Shown here one piece after another: positions 33,591 to 42,683 of a DNA stretch of 64,000 nucleotides. Under the pieces are notes generated by a model. That model saw only the letters and a list, made by a program, of their open reading frames with translations, was not told the DNA's origin and did not search any database. Origin of the DNA: Micromonospora_G sp044458865. Its GTDB lineage: Bacteria; Actinomycetota; Actinomycetes; Mycobacteriales; Micromonosporaceae. A program made the position numbers and the translations under genes. The stretch spans positions 1-64,000 of the forward strand of contig NZ_JBITIH010000014.1 in assembly GCF_044458865.1 (NCBI RefSeq), read 5' to 3'. How positions within the stretch are numbered: position 1 is the stretch's first letter; each line of letters starts with the position of its first letter.

Positions 33591-34163
33591 ATGAGCCGGC
33601 CCACCTTCGGCGGCGGGGACCTTCCCGCTGTCTTCCCGGACTGGTCGCCCTACCAGGATCTGGAGTCCGCCGCCCGCGCCTACCTGCGTGATCCTGAGGT
33701 CGCGCTGGAGGCGCTGGGTGGGGTGCTGCGCGGCGCGTCCGTACTCGGATTCACCCTGGAACGCTTCGTCAACGAGGTCAACGGTGTGTGGCAGGAGGTG
33801 GCGGTCTGCGACGGCAGCCGGCTGATCCTGTGGCACGGGGAGGACATCCCACCGGACGACGGGCCGGCCGGGTCGATGACGTCGTCGCTGCGGGTGGTGC
33901 CGGTCTCGACGGTGACCGAGGTGGGTTGCCGGCGCCGGCTCAACCGGACTCCGAGTGGCGGGGTACGCGTCGACAGCATAGACGTCTACCTGCTGCTCAG
34001 CTCGCTGGACGAGGGCGTATCCGCGGATGAGGTGGTGGGCGCGCCGCGACACGACGCGCTGCGGTTCGGCAAGACGTTCGACGACGGTGGGGCCGGGCAG
34101 ATCGCCCGGCTCGAGGAGTTCGCTCGGCTGGTCGCCTCGGTGCTCGGCCGTCCCACCCTCTGA
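33591..34163 (+). CDS. conserved hypothetical protein between trmI and the proteasome genes
   Basis: A 190-residue soluble alpha/beta protein with no motif I can name. It starts at ATG 33591 behind GGGAGG, 22 bases after trmI, probably in the same operon. Visible features are an acidic N-terminal helix (DLESAARAYLRDPEVALEAL) and a Trp-containing strand (GSRLILWHGEDIP). Codon bias is that of a native gene. Confidence 0.6.
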   Translation: MSRPTFGGGDLPAVFPDWSPYQDLESAARAYLRDPEVALEALGGVLRGASVLGFTLERFVNEVNGVWQEVAVCDGSRLILWHGEDIPPDDGPAGSMTSSLRVVPVSTVTEVGCRRRLNRTPSGGVRVDSIDVYLLLSSLDEGVSADEVVGAPRHDALRFGKTFDDGGAGQIARLEEFARLVASVLGRPTL

Positions 34164-34203
34164 GCGGGCCGGCCGGGCGCTCAGGCATCCGGCCGACCGG
34201 CGG

Positions 34204-34500
34204 TCAGTCCTGCGCGTCCGGCCCGGCCACCTCGACGTCGTCTCGGCTGCGCAGCACGTGAATGCAGTCGCCCGGGCATTCCTTGGCCGCGTCGATCACG
34301 TCGAGTCGCAGGTGGGCCGGGACGTCGACCCGGCTGCCCGGTGCGAGCAGCAACTCGCCCGAGCCGTCCTTGACGTAGGCGAGGCCGTCGACGTCGAATT
34401 CGAAGACCTCCGGCGCGTACTGCACACAGAGTCCGTCACCCGTGCAGAGGTCCTGGTCCACCCAGACTCGCAGTTCATCGGTCTCGGTCTGGGTTACCAC
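34204..34500 (-). CDS. small iron-sulfur ferredoxin
   Basis: A 98-residue ferredoxin with CTGDGLCVQYAPEVFEFD near the start and CPGDCIHV near the end. The spacing C-x5-C followed by a distant C-P fits the [3Fe-4S] ferredoxins that serve cytochrome P450s and other oxygenases. GGAGG seven bases upstream sets GTG 34500. It reads against the flanking proteasome genes. A ferredoxin at this site is a recurring neighbour of the locus; its redox partner is not in the window. Confidence 0.8.
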   Translation of the reverse strand: MVTQTETDELRVWVDQDLCTGDGLCVQYAPEVFEFDVDGLAYVKDGSGELLLAPGSRVDVPAHLRLDVIDAAKECPGDCIHVLRSRDDVEVAGPDAQD

Positions 34501-34679
34501 GATGACCCCTCCATCCACTCGCTCGGCACGCTCCGACCGTACCCGAACGCCTTCCCGGCGCCCGAGCGGCGTCCCTCTGACGATCAAGGTTCGGTGACGA
34601 GGGTGTTGCATGGGACCGAATCGGCGTCATAGCGGCTAGTGTTAGGGCAGAACGTTCAAGCCCCCCGGGGAGGTGGGAC

Positions 34680-36461
34680 GTGGCACGCAGCGACGACGCG
34701 GACTCGCGCGCCGCACGGTGGGAGAAGGAGGCCCACGATCTCTCCACCCAGGTCGCGTTCCTTCAAGAGGAACTGGCCTTGGTGCGGCGCAAGCTGACCG
34801 AAAGCCCCCGACACGTCCGGCAGCTCGAGGAGCGGCTGGCGGCTACCCAGGCGCAGCTCGCTCGACTGACCGAGAACAACGACCGGCTCGTGAGCACCCT
34901 CAAAGAGGCACGGGCCCAGATCGTCACGCTCAAGGAAGAGATCGACCGGCTGGCACAACCGCCCAGCGGGTACGGCGTCTTCCTCGCGCGGCACGACGAC
35001 GGCACGGTGGATGTCTTCACCGGCGGTCGCAAGCTGCGTGTGGCGGTGTCTCCGTCACTGGAGGTGGACGAGCTGCGGCGTGGTCAGGAGGTCCTGCTCA
35101 ACGACGCGCTCAACATCGTGGACGCGTTCGGGTTCGAGCGGGTCGGAGAGGTCGTGATGCTCAAGGAGGTGTTGGAGAACCCCACCGGGGGTCCGGGTGA
35201 CCGGGCGCTGGTGATCTCCCACGCCGACGAGGAGCGGATCGTCTTCCTCGCCGACACCCTGATCGGCTCGACGATCCGGGCCGGTGACTCGCTCATGATC
35301 GAGCCGCGCTCGGCGTACGCGTACGAGCGCATCCCAAAGAGCGAGGTGGAGGAACTCGTCCTTGAGGAGGTCCCCGACGTCGACTACAGCGACATCGGTG
35401 GCCTGCAGTCCCAGATCGAGCAGATCCGGGACGCGGTCGAGTTGCCCTTCCTGCACGCCGAGCTGTTCCGGGAGCACCAGTTGCGCCCGCCGAAGGGCAT
35501 CCTGCTCTACGGTCCGCCTGGTTGCGGCAAGACCCTGATCGCCAAGGCGGTGGCGAACTCGCTGGCGAAGAAGATCGCCGAGCGGCGTGGCGAGCAGAAG
35601 CACACCAGCTTCTTCCTCAACATCAAGGGCCCGGAGCTGCTCAACAAGTACGTTGGCGAGACCGAGCGGCACATCCGGTTGATCTTCCAGCGGGCTCGGG
35701 AGAAGGCGGGCGAGGGCACTCCGGTCATCGTGTTCTTCGACGAGATGGACTCGGTGTTCCGTACCCGTGGCTCGGGTGTCTCCTCGGACGTGGAGAACAC
35801 CATCGTCCCGCAGTTGCTCAGCGAGATCGACGGGGTCGAGGGGCTCGAGAACGTCATCGTGATCGGCGCCTCCAACCGGGAGGACATGATCGACCCGGCC
35901 ATCCTGCGACCCGGCCGGCTCGACGTGAAGATCAAGATTGAGCGGCCGGACGCCGAGGCGGCCAGGGACATCTTCTCCAAGTACATCCTCACGGGGTTGC
36001 CGCTGCACGCGGACGACCTCAACGAGCACGGCCAGGACGCCCAGGCCACTGTGGCCGCCATGATCGAGGCCGTGGTGCTGCGGATGTACTCGGAGTCCGA
36101 GGAGAACCGGTTCCTCGAAGTCACCTACGCCAACGGTGACAAAGAGGTGCTCTACTTCAAGGACTTCAACTCTGGCGCGATGATCCAGAATATCGTCGAC
36201 CGGGGCAAGAAGATGGCGATCAAGGAGTTCCTCTCCTCCGGGCGCAAGGGGCTGAGGCTGCAGCACCTACTCGACGCCTGCGTCGACGAGTTCCGGGAGA
36301 ACGAGGATCTTCCCAACACCACCAACCCGGATGACTGGGCCCGGATCTCCGGTAAGAAGGGCGAGCGCATCGTCTACATCCGTACCCTCGTCTCCGGGGG
36401 TAAGGGCGCCGAGGCCGGCCGGTCGATCGAGACCGCGAGCAACACCGGTCAGTACCTCTGA
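34680..36461 (+). CDS. mpa: proteasome-associated AAA ATPase Mpa/ARC
   Basis: A 593-residue hexameric unfoldase that binds pupylated proteins and feeds them to the 20S proteasome. Residues ~15-90 form the coiled coil that captures Pup; two OB-fold segments follow; the AAA module has Walker A GPPGCGKTL (~279) and Walker B VIVFFDEMD. The C-terminus is GQYL, with the penultimate Tyr that docks into the proteasome and opens the gate. GTG 34680 follows GGGGAGGTGG. A strong terminator comes after it, so dop is transcribed separately. Confidence 0.95.
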   Translation: MARSDDADSRAARWEKEAHDLSTQVAFLQEELALVRRKLTESPRHVRQLEERLAATQAQLARLTENNDRLVSTLKEARAQIVTLKEEIDRLAQPPSGYGVFLARHDDGTVDVFTGGRKLRVAVSPSLEVDELRRGQEVLLNDALNIVDAFGFERVGEVVMLKEVLENPTGGPGDRALVISHADEERIVFLADTLIGSTIRAGDSLMIEPRSAYAYERIPKSEVEELVLEEVPDVDYSDIGGLQSQIEQIRDAVELPFLHAELFREHQLRPPKGILLYGPPGCGKTLIAKAVANSLAKKIAERRGEQKHTSFFLNIKGPELLNKYVGETERHIRLIFQRAREKAGEGTPVIVFFDEMDSVFRTRGSGVSSDVENTIVPQLLSEIDGVEGLENVIVIGASNREDMIDPAILRPGRLDVKIKIERPDAEAARDIFSKYILTGLPLHADDLNEHGQDAQATVAAMIEAVVLRMYSESEENRFLEVTYANGDKEVLYFKDFNSGAMIQNIVDRGKKMAIKEFLSSGRKGLRLQHLLDACVDEFRENEDLPNTTNPDDWARISGKKGERIVYIRTLVSGGKGAEAGRSIETASNTGQYL

Positions 36462-36478
36462 TCGATTCGTACGACAAC

Positions 36479-36507
36479 GGGGGGCGACGCGCGACGCGTC
36501 GCCCCCC
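36479..36507 (+). terminator. hairpin terminator after mpa
   Basis: GGGGGGCGACGCG and CGCGTCGCCCCCC form a perfect 13-bp stem around CGA, 17 bases beyond the mpa stop and followed by GTTT. It should end the mpa transcript. Confidence 0.85.
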
Positions 36508-36660
36508 GTTTCTCGCACCCGGGCGTTCGCCGGCCGAGGTCGACCGGTCGATGTGGAACGGGTCGGTTTCGACGGTGGATGGCGAGCGGCGGGGTGCACA
36601 CGCCGGTGACAACGGCCAATAGGTACATTCTGCGGTCGTGTCGTCACATCGGGAGAACGG

Positions 36661-36720
36661 ATGAGCGCTGACGCGGACTACGCTCGCCTCATGGAGAAGG
36701 AAAGTAGGGCAGCGGCATGA
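36661..36720 (+). CDS. 19-codon upstream ORF coupled to dop
   Basis: GGGAG five bases before ATG 36661 starts a 19-residue peptide, MSADADYARLMEKESRAAA. Its TGA (36718-36720) overlaps the dop ATG (36717-36719) as ATGA. A TACATT hexamer at 36624-36629 could be its -10, giving a leader that includes this frame. Such an arrangement normally makes translation of the second gene depend on the first. The peptide resembles nothing I know. It may be a leader peptide or simply raise dop initiation. Confidence 0.5.
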   Translation: MSADADYARLMEKESRAAA

Positions 36721-38234
36721 GCGTACGGCGAATCATGGGCGCCGAGGTGGAGTATGGCATCTCGGTACCCGGACAGGCCGGGGCCAATCCGATGGTCACC
36801 TCGTCCCAGGTGGTCAACGCCTACGGCGCACGTCCCGAGTTGACCCGTGGCGGTCGTGCTCGGTGGGACTACGAGGAAGAGTCACCCCTGCGTGACGCGC
36901 GCGGCTTCACCTACTCCGGTGCGGCCTACGACCCTGCGGAGGCGCTCGCCGACGAGGACCTGGGCCTGGCGAACGTGATACTGACCAACGGCGCCCGGCT
37001 CTATGTCGACCATGCCCACCCCGAGTACTCCACCCCCGAGGTGACCAACCCGCTGGACCTGGTGCGCTGGGACAAGGCGGGGGAGCGGGTGATGGCCGAG
37101 GCGGCCCGGCGGGCCGAGACCATCCCCGGTACCCACCCGATCCACCTCTACAAGAACAACACCGACAACAAGGGCGCCAGCTACGGCGCGCACGAGAACT
37201 ACCTGATGCGCCGGCAGACCCCGTTCGCCGACATCGTCACCTACCTCACCCCGTTCTTCGTGACCCGGCAGATCGTCTGCGGCGCCGGGCGGGTGGGGAT
37301 TGGCCAGGACGGAACACAGCCGGGCTTCCAGATCTCTCAGCGGGCCGACTTCTTCGAGGTCGAGGTCGGTCTCGAGACGACGTTGAAGCGTCCCATCATC
37401 AACACCCGGGACGAGCCGCACGCGGACGCCGACAAGTACCGGCGGCTGCACGTGATCATCGGCGACGCGAACCTCTCCGAGATCTCGACGTACCTCAAGG
37501 TCGGCACCACCGCTCTGGTACTGACGATGATCGAGGAGAAGGCGCTCACCCCCGACCTCGGCATCGCCGACCCGGTCGCGGAGTTGCGCGCGGTCAGCCA
37601 CGACCCGTCGCTGTCGCACCTGCTCCGGCTCCGCGACGGTCGTCGGCTCACCGCGCTCGATCTGCAGTGGGCGTACCTGGAGCGGGCCCGTGCCTTCGTC
37701 GACGACCGGTACGGCAACGACGCCGACGAGGCGACCCTCGACGTACTCGACCGGTGGGAGGGTGTGCTGGACCGGCTCGGCCGCGACCCGATGCTCTGCG
37801 CCGGTGAGTTGGACTGGGTGGCGAAGCTGCGGCTGCTCGAGGGGTACCGGGAGCGGGAGAAGCTCGGCTGGGCCTCGCACAAGCTGCAACTGGTCGACCT
37901 GCAGTACGCCGACGTACGTCCGGAGAAGGGGCTCTACCACCGTCTGGTGGCCCGTGGCTCGATGGCGACCCTGTTGCCGGACGAGCAGACCCGCCGGGCG
38001 ATGGTCGAGCCCCCGGAGGACACTCGGGCCTACTTCCGTGGTCGTTGCCTCGCCCAGTACGCCTCCGAGGTCGTCGCCGCGAGCTGGGATTCGGTGATCT
38101 TCGACGTCGGTCGGGAGTCGCTGGTCCGGGTTCCGATGATGGAGCCGGAGCGGGGCACCCGTAAGCACGTGGGGGCGTTGTTCGACCGCTGTGCGAGCGC
38201 CAAGGACCTGTTGGAGACGATCACCGGCAACTGA
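36717..38234 (+). CDS. dop: Pup deamidase/depupylase Dop
   Basis: A 505-residue carboxylate-amine-ligase fold enzyme that removes Pup from proteins and, in species with Pup-Gln, deamidates Pup. The start MSVRRIMGAEVEYGIS, the loop with VDHAHPEYSTPEVTNPLD (catalytic Asp/Glu region) and HLYKNNTDNKGASYGAHENY are diagnostic. The internal Dop loop after residue ~40 distinguishes it from PafA. Because the Pup here ends in Glu, depupylation should be its main task. An upstream 19-codon frame overlaps its start. Confidence 0.95.
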   Translation: MSVRRIMGAEVEYGISVPGQAGANPMVTSSQVVNAYGARPELTRGGRARWDYEEESPLRDARGFTYSGAAYDPAEALADEDLGLANVILTNGARLYVDHAHPEYSTPEVTNPLDLVRWDKAGERVMAEAARRAETIPGTHPIHLYKNNTDNKGASYGAHENYLMRRQTPFADIVTYLTPFFVTRQIVCGAGRVGIGQDGTQPGFQISQRADFFEVEVGLETTLKRPIINTRDEPHADADKYRRLHVIIGDANLSEISTYLKVGTTALVLTMIEEKALTPDLGIADPVAELRAVSHDPSLSHLLRLRDGRRLTALDLQWAYLERARAFVDDRYGNDADEATLDVLDRWEGVLDRLGRDPMLCAGELDWVAKLRLLEGYREREKLGWASHKLQLVDLQYADVRPEKGLYHRLVARGSMATLLPDEQTRRAMVEPPEDTRAYFRGRCLAQYASEVVAASWDSVIFDVGRESLVRVPMMEPERGTRKHVGALFDRCASAKDLLETITGN

Positions 38235-38395
38235 CCGCCGGGAAACGTTCCCGTGGCTCTCGTCCGCGCCGACCACGGTCGGCCGTACGTGAGGCGGTGA
38301 ATCGGTCAGTCGGGCGGCAAAGGTCGCGGGCGGCGCCCCGTTGTGTCGCCCTTCCGAGGTAAGTTTCTTGCAGGCGATCGTGGAGGAGGAACCAG

Positions 38396-38611
38396 ATGGC
38401 TACCCGTGACACCGGCGGTCAGTCCCAGTCCGGTAAGTCGCGTCGTGACGAAGAGGTCGACGACGTCACCACCGAAGCGAATCCCGAGGTCGCGGAGCGG
38501 CACGCCGAGATCACCGAGGACGTGGACGACCTGCTCGACGAGATCGACTCCGTGCTTGAGGAGAACGCGGAGGAGTTCGTCCGAGGCTATGTCCAAAAGG
38601 GCGGCGAGTAA
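38396..38611 (+). CDS. pup: prokaryotic ubiquitin-like protein Pup, ending in Gly-Gly-Glu
   Basis: A 71-residue, disordered, acidic tagging protein. The helix that binds Mpa is in the second half (ITEDVDDLLDEIDSVLEENA), followed by FVRGYVQKGGE. The last residue is Glu, so it can be ligated by PafA through its gamma-carboxylate without prior deamidation. GGAGGAGG precedes the ATG. A 9-bp hairpin lies just after the stop, before prcB. Confidence 0.95.
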   Translation: MATRDTGGQSQSGKSRRDEEVDDVTTEANPEVAERHAEITEDVDDLLDEIDSVLEENAEEFVRGYVQKGGE

Positions 38612-38614
38612 CCG

Positions 38615-38637
38615 CCGGCCCGGCTCGTCCGGGCCGG
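38615..38637 (+). terminator. partial terminator between pup and prcB
   Basis: CCGGCCCGG-CTCGT-CCGGGCCGG begins three bases after the pup stop. It may stop part of the transcripts or protect the pup end of the message, giving more Pup than proteasome. No U-tract follows. Confidence 0.55.
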
Positions 38638-38786
38638 CCTCGGGGCCGTCGCACCACGCCGACGCCGAGATCATCGCGTCGACCGGAGCCAGACGATAGT
38701 CTGCTTCAACCGCAACGGCGGTCGTGGCCGTTCCGGCGACGGCGCGGTGTGTTGGGACAGGACGATCACGTACTGAGAGGAACCAC

Positions 38787-39626
38787 GTGGCAGCGGGTTT
38801 TGATCCATCCGGGCGGCTACCAGATGTGTTCACCAACGCGGGGACGTCTTCCTTCACGCAGTTCCTGAGCAAGGTCGCGCCCGAGTTGCTTCCGGGTCGT
38901 CGGCCGCTGCCACCCGGGATCGCCGCCGACCTCGCGCCCCACGCGACCACCATCGTCGCGATCACCAGTGCCACCGGCGTGGTCATGGCCGGCGACCGGC
39001 GGGCCACGATGGGGAACATGATCTCCAGCCGGGACATCCAGAAGGTCCACCCGGCGGACCGGCACTCCCTGGTCGGCATCGCCGGCACCGCCGGTATCGG
39101 GATCGAGATGATGCGGCTGTTCCAGGTCGAGCTGGAGCACTACGAGAAGATCGAGGGCGCCGTCCTCTCCCTCGACGGCAAGGCCAACCGGCTTGCCTCG
39201 ATGATCCGGGGCAACCTGGGTGCGGCGATGCAGGGGCTCGCCGTGATCCCGCTCTTCGCCGGTTTCGACCTCGCCGCGACCGACCCGGCCCGGGCCGGCC
39301 GGATCTTCAGCTTCGACGTTGCCGGTGGCCCCTACGAGGAGACCGGCTACGACGCGATCGGGTCCGGATCGATCTTTGCCCGGTCCGCCCTGAAGAAGCG
39401 GTTCCGACCCGGCCTGAGCACCGACGAGGTGGTTCGGCTCGCGGTCGAGGCGCTCTACGACGCGGCTGACGACGACACCGCCACCGGTGGCCCCGACCTC
39501 ACCCGCCGGATCTACCCGGTGGTCATGACAGCCACGGCAGAGGGCACCAACCGGCTCACCGAGGCCGAGACGGCGGTGGTGGCCGAGGCTGTCGTCGCCG
39601 CCCGGATGGAGAACCCGGGCGGCTGA
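38787..39626 (+). CDS. prcB: 20S proteasome beta subunit
   Basis: A 279-residue precursor. The first 53 residues are a propeptide; cleavage before Thr54 (HA-TTIVAITSATGVVMAGDRRA) exposes the catalytic N-terminal threonine, with the Lys/Asp partners in the AGDRRAT region. GTG 38787 follows GAGAGGA. It assembles with PrcA into the four-ring core. An 85-bp gap separates it from prcA in the same operon. Confidence 0.95.
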   Translation: MAAGFDPSGRLPDVFTNAGTSSFTQFLSKVAPELLPGRRPLPPGIAADLAPHATTIVAITSATGVVMAGDRRATMGNMISSRDIQKVHPADRHSLVGIAGTAGIGIEMMRLFQVELEHYEKIEGAVLSLDGKANRLASMIRGNLGAAMQGLAVIPLFAGFDLAATDPARAGRIFSFDVAGGPYEETGYDAIGSGSIFARSALKKRFRPGLSTDEVVRLAVEALYDAADDDTATGGPDLTRRIYPVVMTATAEGTNRLTEAETAVVAEAVVAARMENPGG

Positions 39627-39711
39627 GGCCGCTCGCCGCAGAGCCACCCGTGAAGTCCTACGCCAGCCGCTCGTTACGCCGCCAGACCAGCTTGTAAGGA
39701 GAACCGCCACC

Positions 39712-40539
39712 GTGGCTATGCAGTTCTACGCCTCGCCAGAGCAGATCATGCGCGACCGCTCCGAACTGGCCCGCAAGGGCATCGCTCGGGGGCGGAGTGC
39801 GGTGGTCCTCAGCTACGAGGGCGGAATCCTCTTCGTGGCGGAGAACCTCTCCAGTGCCCTGCACAAGGTCAGCGAGATCTACGACCGGATCGGGTTCGCC
39901 GCCGTCGGGCGCTACAACGAGTTCGAGAACCTCCGTCGCGCGGGGGTTCGGATGGCGGACCTCAACGGGCTCAGCTACGACCGGCGAGACGTGACCGGCC
40001 GCGCCCTGGCGAACGCGTACGCGCAGACCCTGGGAGCGATCTTCACCGAACAGTCCAAGCCGTTCGAGGTGGAGATCTGCGTCGCCGAGGTCGGTGCCAC
40101 CGCGGACGACGACGAGATCTACCGGCTCACCTACGACGGTTCGGTCAACGACGAGCCGGGTCGGATGGCGATGGGCGGTCAGAGCGAGGCGATCACGGGT
40201 TCGCTGCGGGCCAACCACCGCAACGACGTCTCGCTCAGCGAGGCGGTGCGCCTCGCCGTACAGGCCCTGGGCAGCGTCGGTGGCGAGGGCGGGGCGGCAC
40301 GGACGATCGCCGCCAACCAACTGGAGGTCGCGGTCCTTGACCGGCACCGGGTGGGACGGACGTTCCGACGGATCACCGGTGCGGCCCTGACCGGTCTGCT
40401 GGACGGCGAGGCCGAACCGAAGGACGCGGGGGCCGACGAGCGCGGACCGGCCGGGCCCGGCCCCGGGCCGGAGAAGCCGGCCGTATCGGCCGCCTCGGCG
40501 GACCTGGAGACGAAGGAGACCGAGCAGCCCGAGGGCTGA
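39712..40539 (+). CDS. prcA: 20S proteasome alpha subunit
   Basis: A 275-residue outer-ring subunit. The N-terminus (FYASPEQIMRDRSELARKGI) makes the gate and the H0 helix; VVLSYEGGILFVAENLS is the usual second strand. The last ~45 residues are Pro/Glu/Ala-rich and disordered. GTG 39712 has AAGGAG ten bases upstream. No catalytic Thr is expected. It binds the Mpa GQYL tail in pockets between subunits. Confidence 0.95.
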   Translation: MAMQFYASPEQIMRDRSELARKGIARGRSAVVLSYEGGILFVAENLSSALHKVSEIYDRIGFAAVGRYNEFENLRRAGVRMADLNGLSYDRRDVTGRALANAYAQTLGAIFTEQSKPFEVEICVAEVGATADDDEIYRLTYDGSVNDEPGRMAMGGQSEAITGSLRANHRNDVSLSEAVRLAVQALGSVGGEGGAARTIAANQLEVAVLDRHRVGRTFRRITGAALTGLLDGEAEPKDAGADERGPAGPGPGPEKPAVSAASADLETKETEQPEG

Positions 40540-40567
40540 CCCGGTCTCTCCAGCGGGGCGGGTGGCG

Positions 40568-41617
40568 TCAGACCCAGCGACGAACCACCCGCCAGTACGC
40601 CGACATCGACGCGTTGAGTACGCCAACCCCGGGCGGGCTGATCAACGGCGTGTTGAACCGGTCGGTCAGCACGCCCATCCAGACCCGGTCCGGTACGGTC
40701 CGTTCGGCTTGCAACTGCTTCCGGCGCTCGCCCAGGTGTCGGCGGTGGCGCCAGAGCCAGCCGTAGCCGCGTACCTTGTCCTTGATCCAGCCCTCCTTGA
40801 TCGCCAGCAGCAGCATCACCAGCTCCAGCGCGAGCAGCGGTGGGGCGAGCAGCAGCAGCGATCGGCGTCCCCAGAGCGTCATCACGAACATCAGCCGGTT
40901 CCGTTCGACCAGGTAGTACTTGAAGCTGTTGCGGCTGAACTCGTAGCGGTGCAGGGCCACCGCGTCCGGCACGTTCAAGACCCGGAGCCCGACTCGCCAC
41001 GTGCGGATCGACAGGTCGGCGTCCTCGTGGTACGCGAAGTAGTGCGGGTCGAAGCCGCCCAGCCGGTCCCAGTGGCTGCGTGAGGTGACCAGGCAGGCGC
41101 CCATCGCCCCGGGAGTCTCCGTCGGTTCGCTGCGGGTTTCGCGTTCCCGGAACCCGCCGATCCAGCTCACCCCCAGCACATGTACCTCGTTGCCGCGGGA
41201 GTTGAGAAGTTCGGGCTCGTCAGCCAGTCGGATCGCGCCGGCCGCGATGCCGACGCCCGCCTGGTCGACCACCTCGACCAGTCGGGCCAGGGTGTTCGGT
41301 TCGACGATCGCGTCCCCGTTCACCAGGGCGACGTAGTCACCGCTGGCGGCGTTGACACCGAGGTTGCAGCCGGCGGAGAAGCCGATGTTCTCGCCCTCGC
41401 CGACCGTCACCACCCCGGGGAGCTTCGCCAGGATCTCGACGTCGTCGGTGGTGCAACCGTTGTCGACCAGGATCACCTCGACCTCTACCTTGGCCGAGGC
41501 GAGGATCGACTCGACCGATTGGCGCAGCAGAGGCTCGGCCTTCCAGGCGAGCACGACCGCGCTGACCCGAGGTAGACGGTTGAGTTCGGTGAAGGAACTG
41601 GAACGCACGTCGGACAT
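40568..41617 (-). CDS. glycosyltransferase family 2 (rhamnosyltransferase-like)
   Basis: A 349-residue GT-A enzyme. The nucleotide-binding strand SAVVLAWKAEPLLRQSVESI, VEVILVDNGCTTDD, the NGD metal motif (YVALVNGDAIVEP) and FAYHEDADLSIRTWRVG agree with GT2 rhamnosyltransferases. A hydrophobic segment near 265-285 (LLLLAPPLLALELVMLLLAI) anchors it in the membrane. ATG 41617 is chosen because the frame upstream loses codon bias. With rmlD and rmlA next to it, transfer of rhamnose from dTDP-rhamnose to a cell-surface acceptor is likely. Confidence 0.8.
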   Translation of the reverse strand: MSDVRSSSFTELNRLPRVSAVVLAWKAEPLLRQSVESILASAKVEVEVILVDNGCTTDDVEILAKLPGVVTVGEGENIGFSAGCNLGVNAASGDYVALVNGDAIVEPNTLARLVEVVDQAGVGIAAGAIRLADEPELLNSRGNEVHVLGVSWIGGFRERETRSEPTETPGAMGACLVTSRSHWDRLGGFDPHYFAYHEDADLSIRTWRVGLRVLNVPDAVALHRYEFSRNSFKYYLVERNRLMFVMTLWGRRSLLLLAPPLLALELVMLLLAIKEGWIKDKVRGYGWLWRHRRHLGERRKQLQAERTVPDRVWMGVLTDRFNTPLISPPGVGVLNASMSAYWRVVRRWV

Positions 41618-41649
41618 ATCGGCGGATTCTCTCGGGGATCGGGGGCGGA

Positions 41650-42540
41650 TCAGGAGGTGGCGACGAGTCCGCGTTCGGCGAGTGCGTCGCTGAGCATCTC
41701 GTGCCAGTCTGGCATGGGCGACAGCCCGGCCGCCTGCCACCGCTCGTGGCCCAGCACGCTGTAGGCCGGGCGGGCTGCGGGTAGGCGGTAGTGCTCGCTG
41801 GTGGTGGGGCGGATCCGCGCCGGGTCGAGGCCGCGCAGGGCGAAGACCGCACGGGCCAGCCCGTACCAGGTGGTCTGGCCGGACGCGGTGCCGTGGTAGA
41901 TCCCCGCCGGTGCCCGGCCGGCGAGTGCGGCGTCGCCGAGTGCGACCAGCCGCTGCGCCAGCGCGTACGACCAGGTGGGCTGGCCGAGCTGGTCGTCGAC
42001 CACGTCCAGGTGCTCCCGTTCGGCAGCGAGCCGCAGCATCGTGTTGACGAAGTTGCGGCCGTGCGTGCCGTAGAGCCAGGCGGTACGCACGACGTACCCG
42101 GTCTCGGGGAGCAGTCGGGTCACGGCCTGCTCGCCGACGAGTTTGCCGCGACCGTACGCGTTGAGCGGGGCGGTCGGTGCGTCCTCCGGGTACGGGCTGG
42201 TGGCGTTGCCGGGGAAGACGTAGTCGGTGGAGACGTGCAGCAGTCGGGCACCGGCCTGCTCGCAGGCCCGGGCGAGGTGGGCGACACCTTCGCCGTTGAT
42301 CGCGGTGGCCGCGTCCTCCTGGGTCTCGGCCCCGTCGACGTTGGTCCAGGCGGCGGCGTTCACGACCACGTCGTGGCCCTTGACCGCCGCGAGTACGGCG
42401 TCGGCATCGGTCAGGTCCAGCTCCGCCCGGGTGGCGGCGGTGACCTGGCGTCCGCCGGTGCCGGCCAATGCCGTCACCAGGTCCTGGCCCAGCATCCCGC
42501 CAGCGCCGGTGACGAGCCAGTGGCCACTCTGATTGGTCAT
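41650..42540 (-). CDS. rmlD: dTDP-4-dehydrorhamnose reductase
   Basis: A 296-residue Rossmann reductase performing the last step of dTDP-L-rhamnose synthesis. WLVTGAGGMLGQDLV binds NADPH; STDYVFPG and YGRGKLVGE (Tyr-x3-Lys) form the active site. ATG 42540 has GAGGCGGGA upstream. It diverges from rmlA and precedes the glycosyltransferase by 32 bases. rmlB and rmlC are not in the window, so they must lie elsewhere. Confidence 0.9.
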   Translation of the reverse strand: MTNQSGHWLVTGAGGMLGQDLVTALAGTGGRQVTAATRAELDLTDADAVLAAVKGHDVVVNAAAWTNVDGAETQEDAATAINGEGVAHLARACEQAGARLLHVSTDYVFPGNATSPYPEDAPTAPLNAYGRGKLVGEQAVTRLLPETGYVVRTAWLYGTHGRNFVNTMLRLAAEREHLDVVDDQLGQPTWSYALAQRLVALGDAALAGRAPAGIYHGTASGQTTWYGLARAVFALRGLDPARIRPTTSEHYRLPAARPAYSVLGHERWQAAGLSPMPDWHEMLSDALAERGLVATS

Positions 42541-42683
42541 TCCCGCCTCGTTTCGCCGGCCGAGCCGTCGGTCCCGGCGCGTGCCGGGTGATCCATACGG
42601 GTTCGTGAGTCTACGCGACGAGTGGGCGGAACCAGCCGGCACAGGGGTGTGCGGACGCGAGGGGAGGTCGGTACTCTCCCCGG

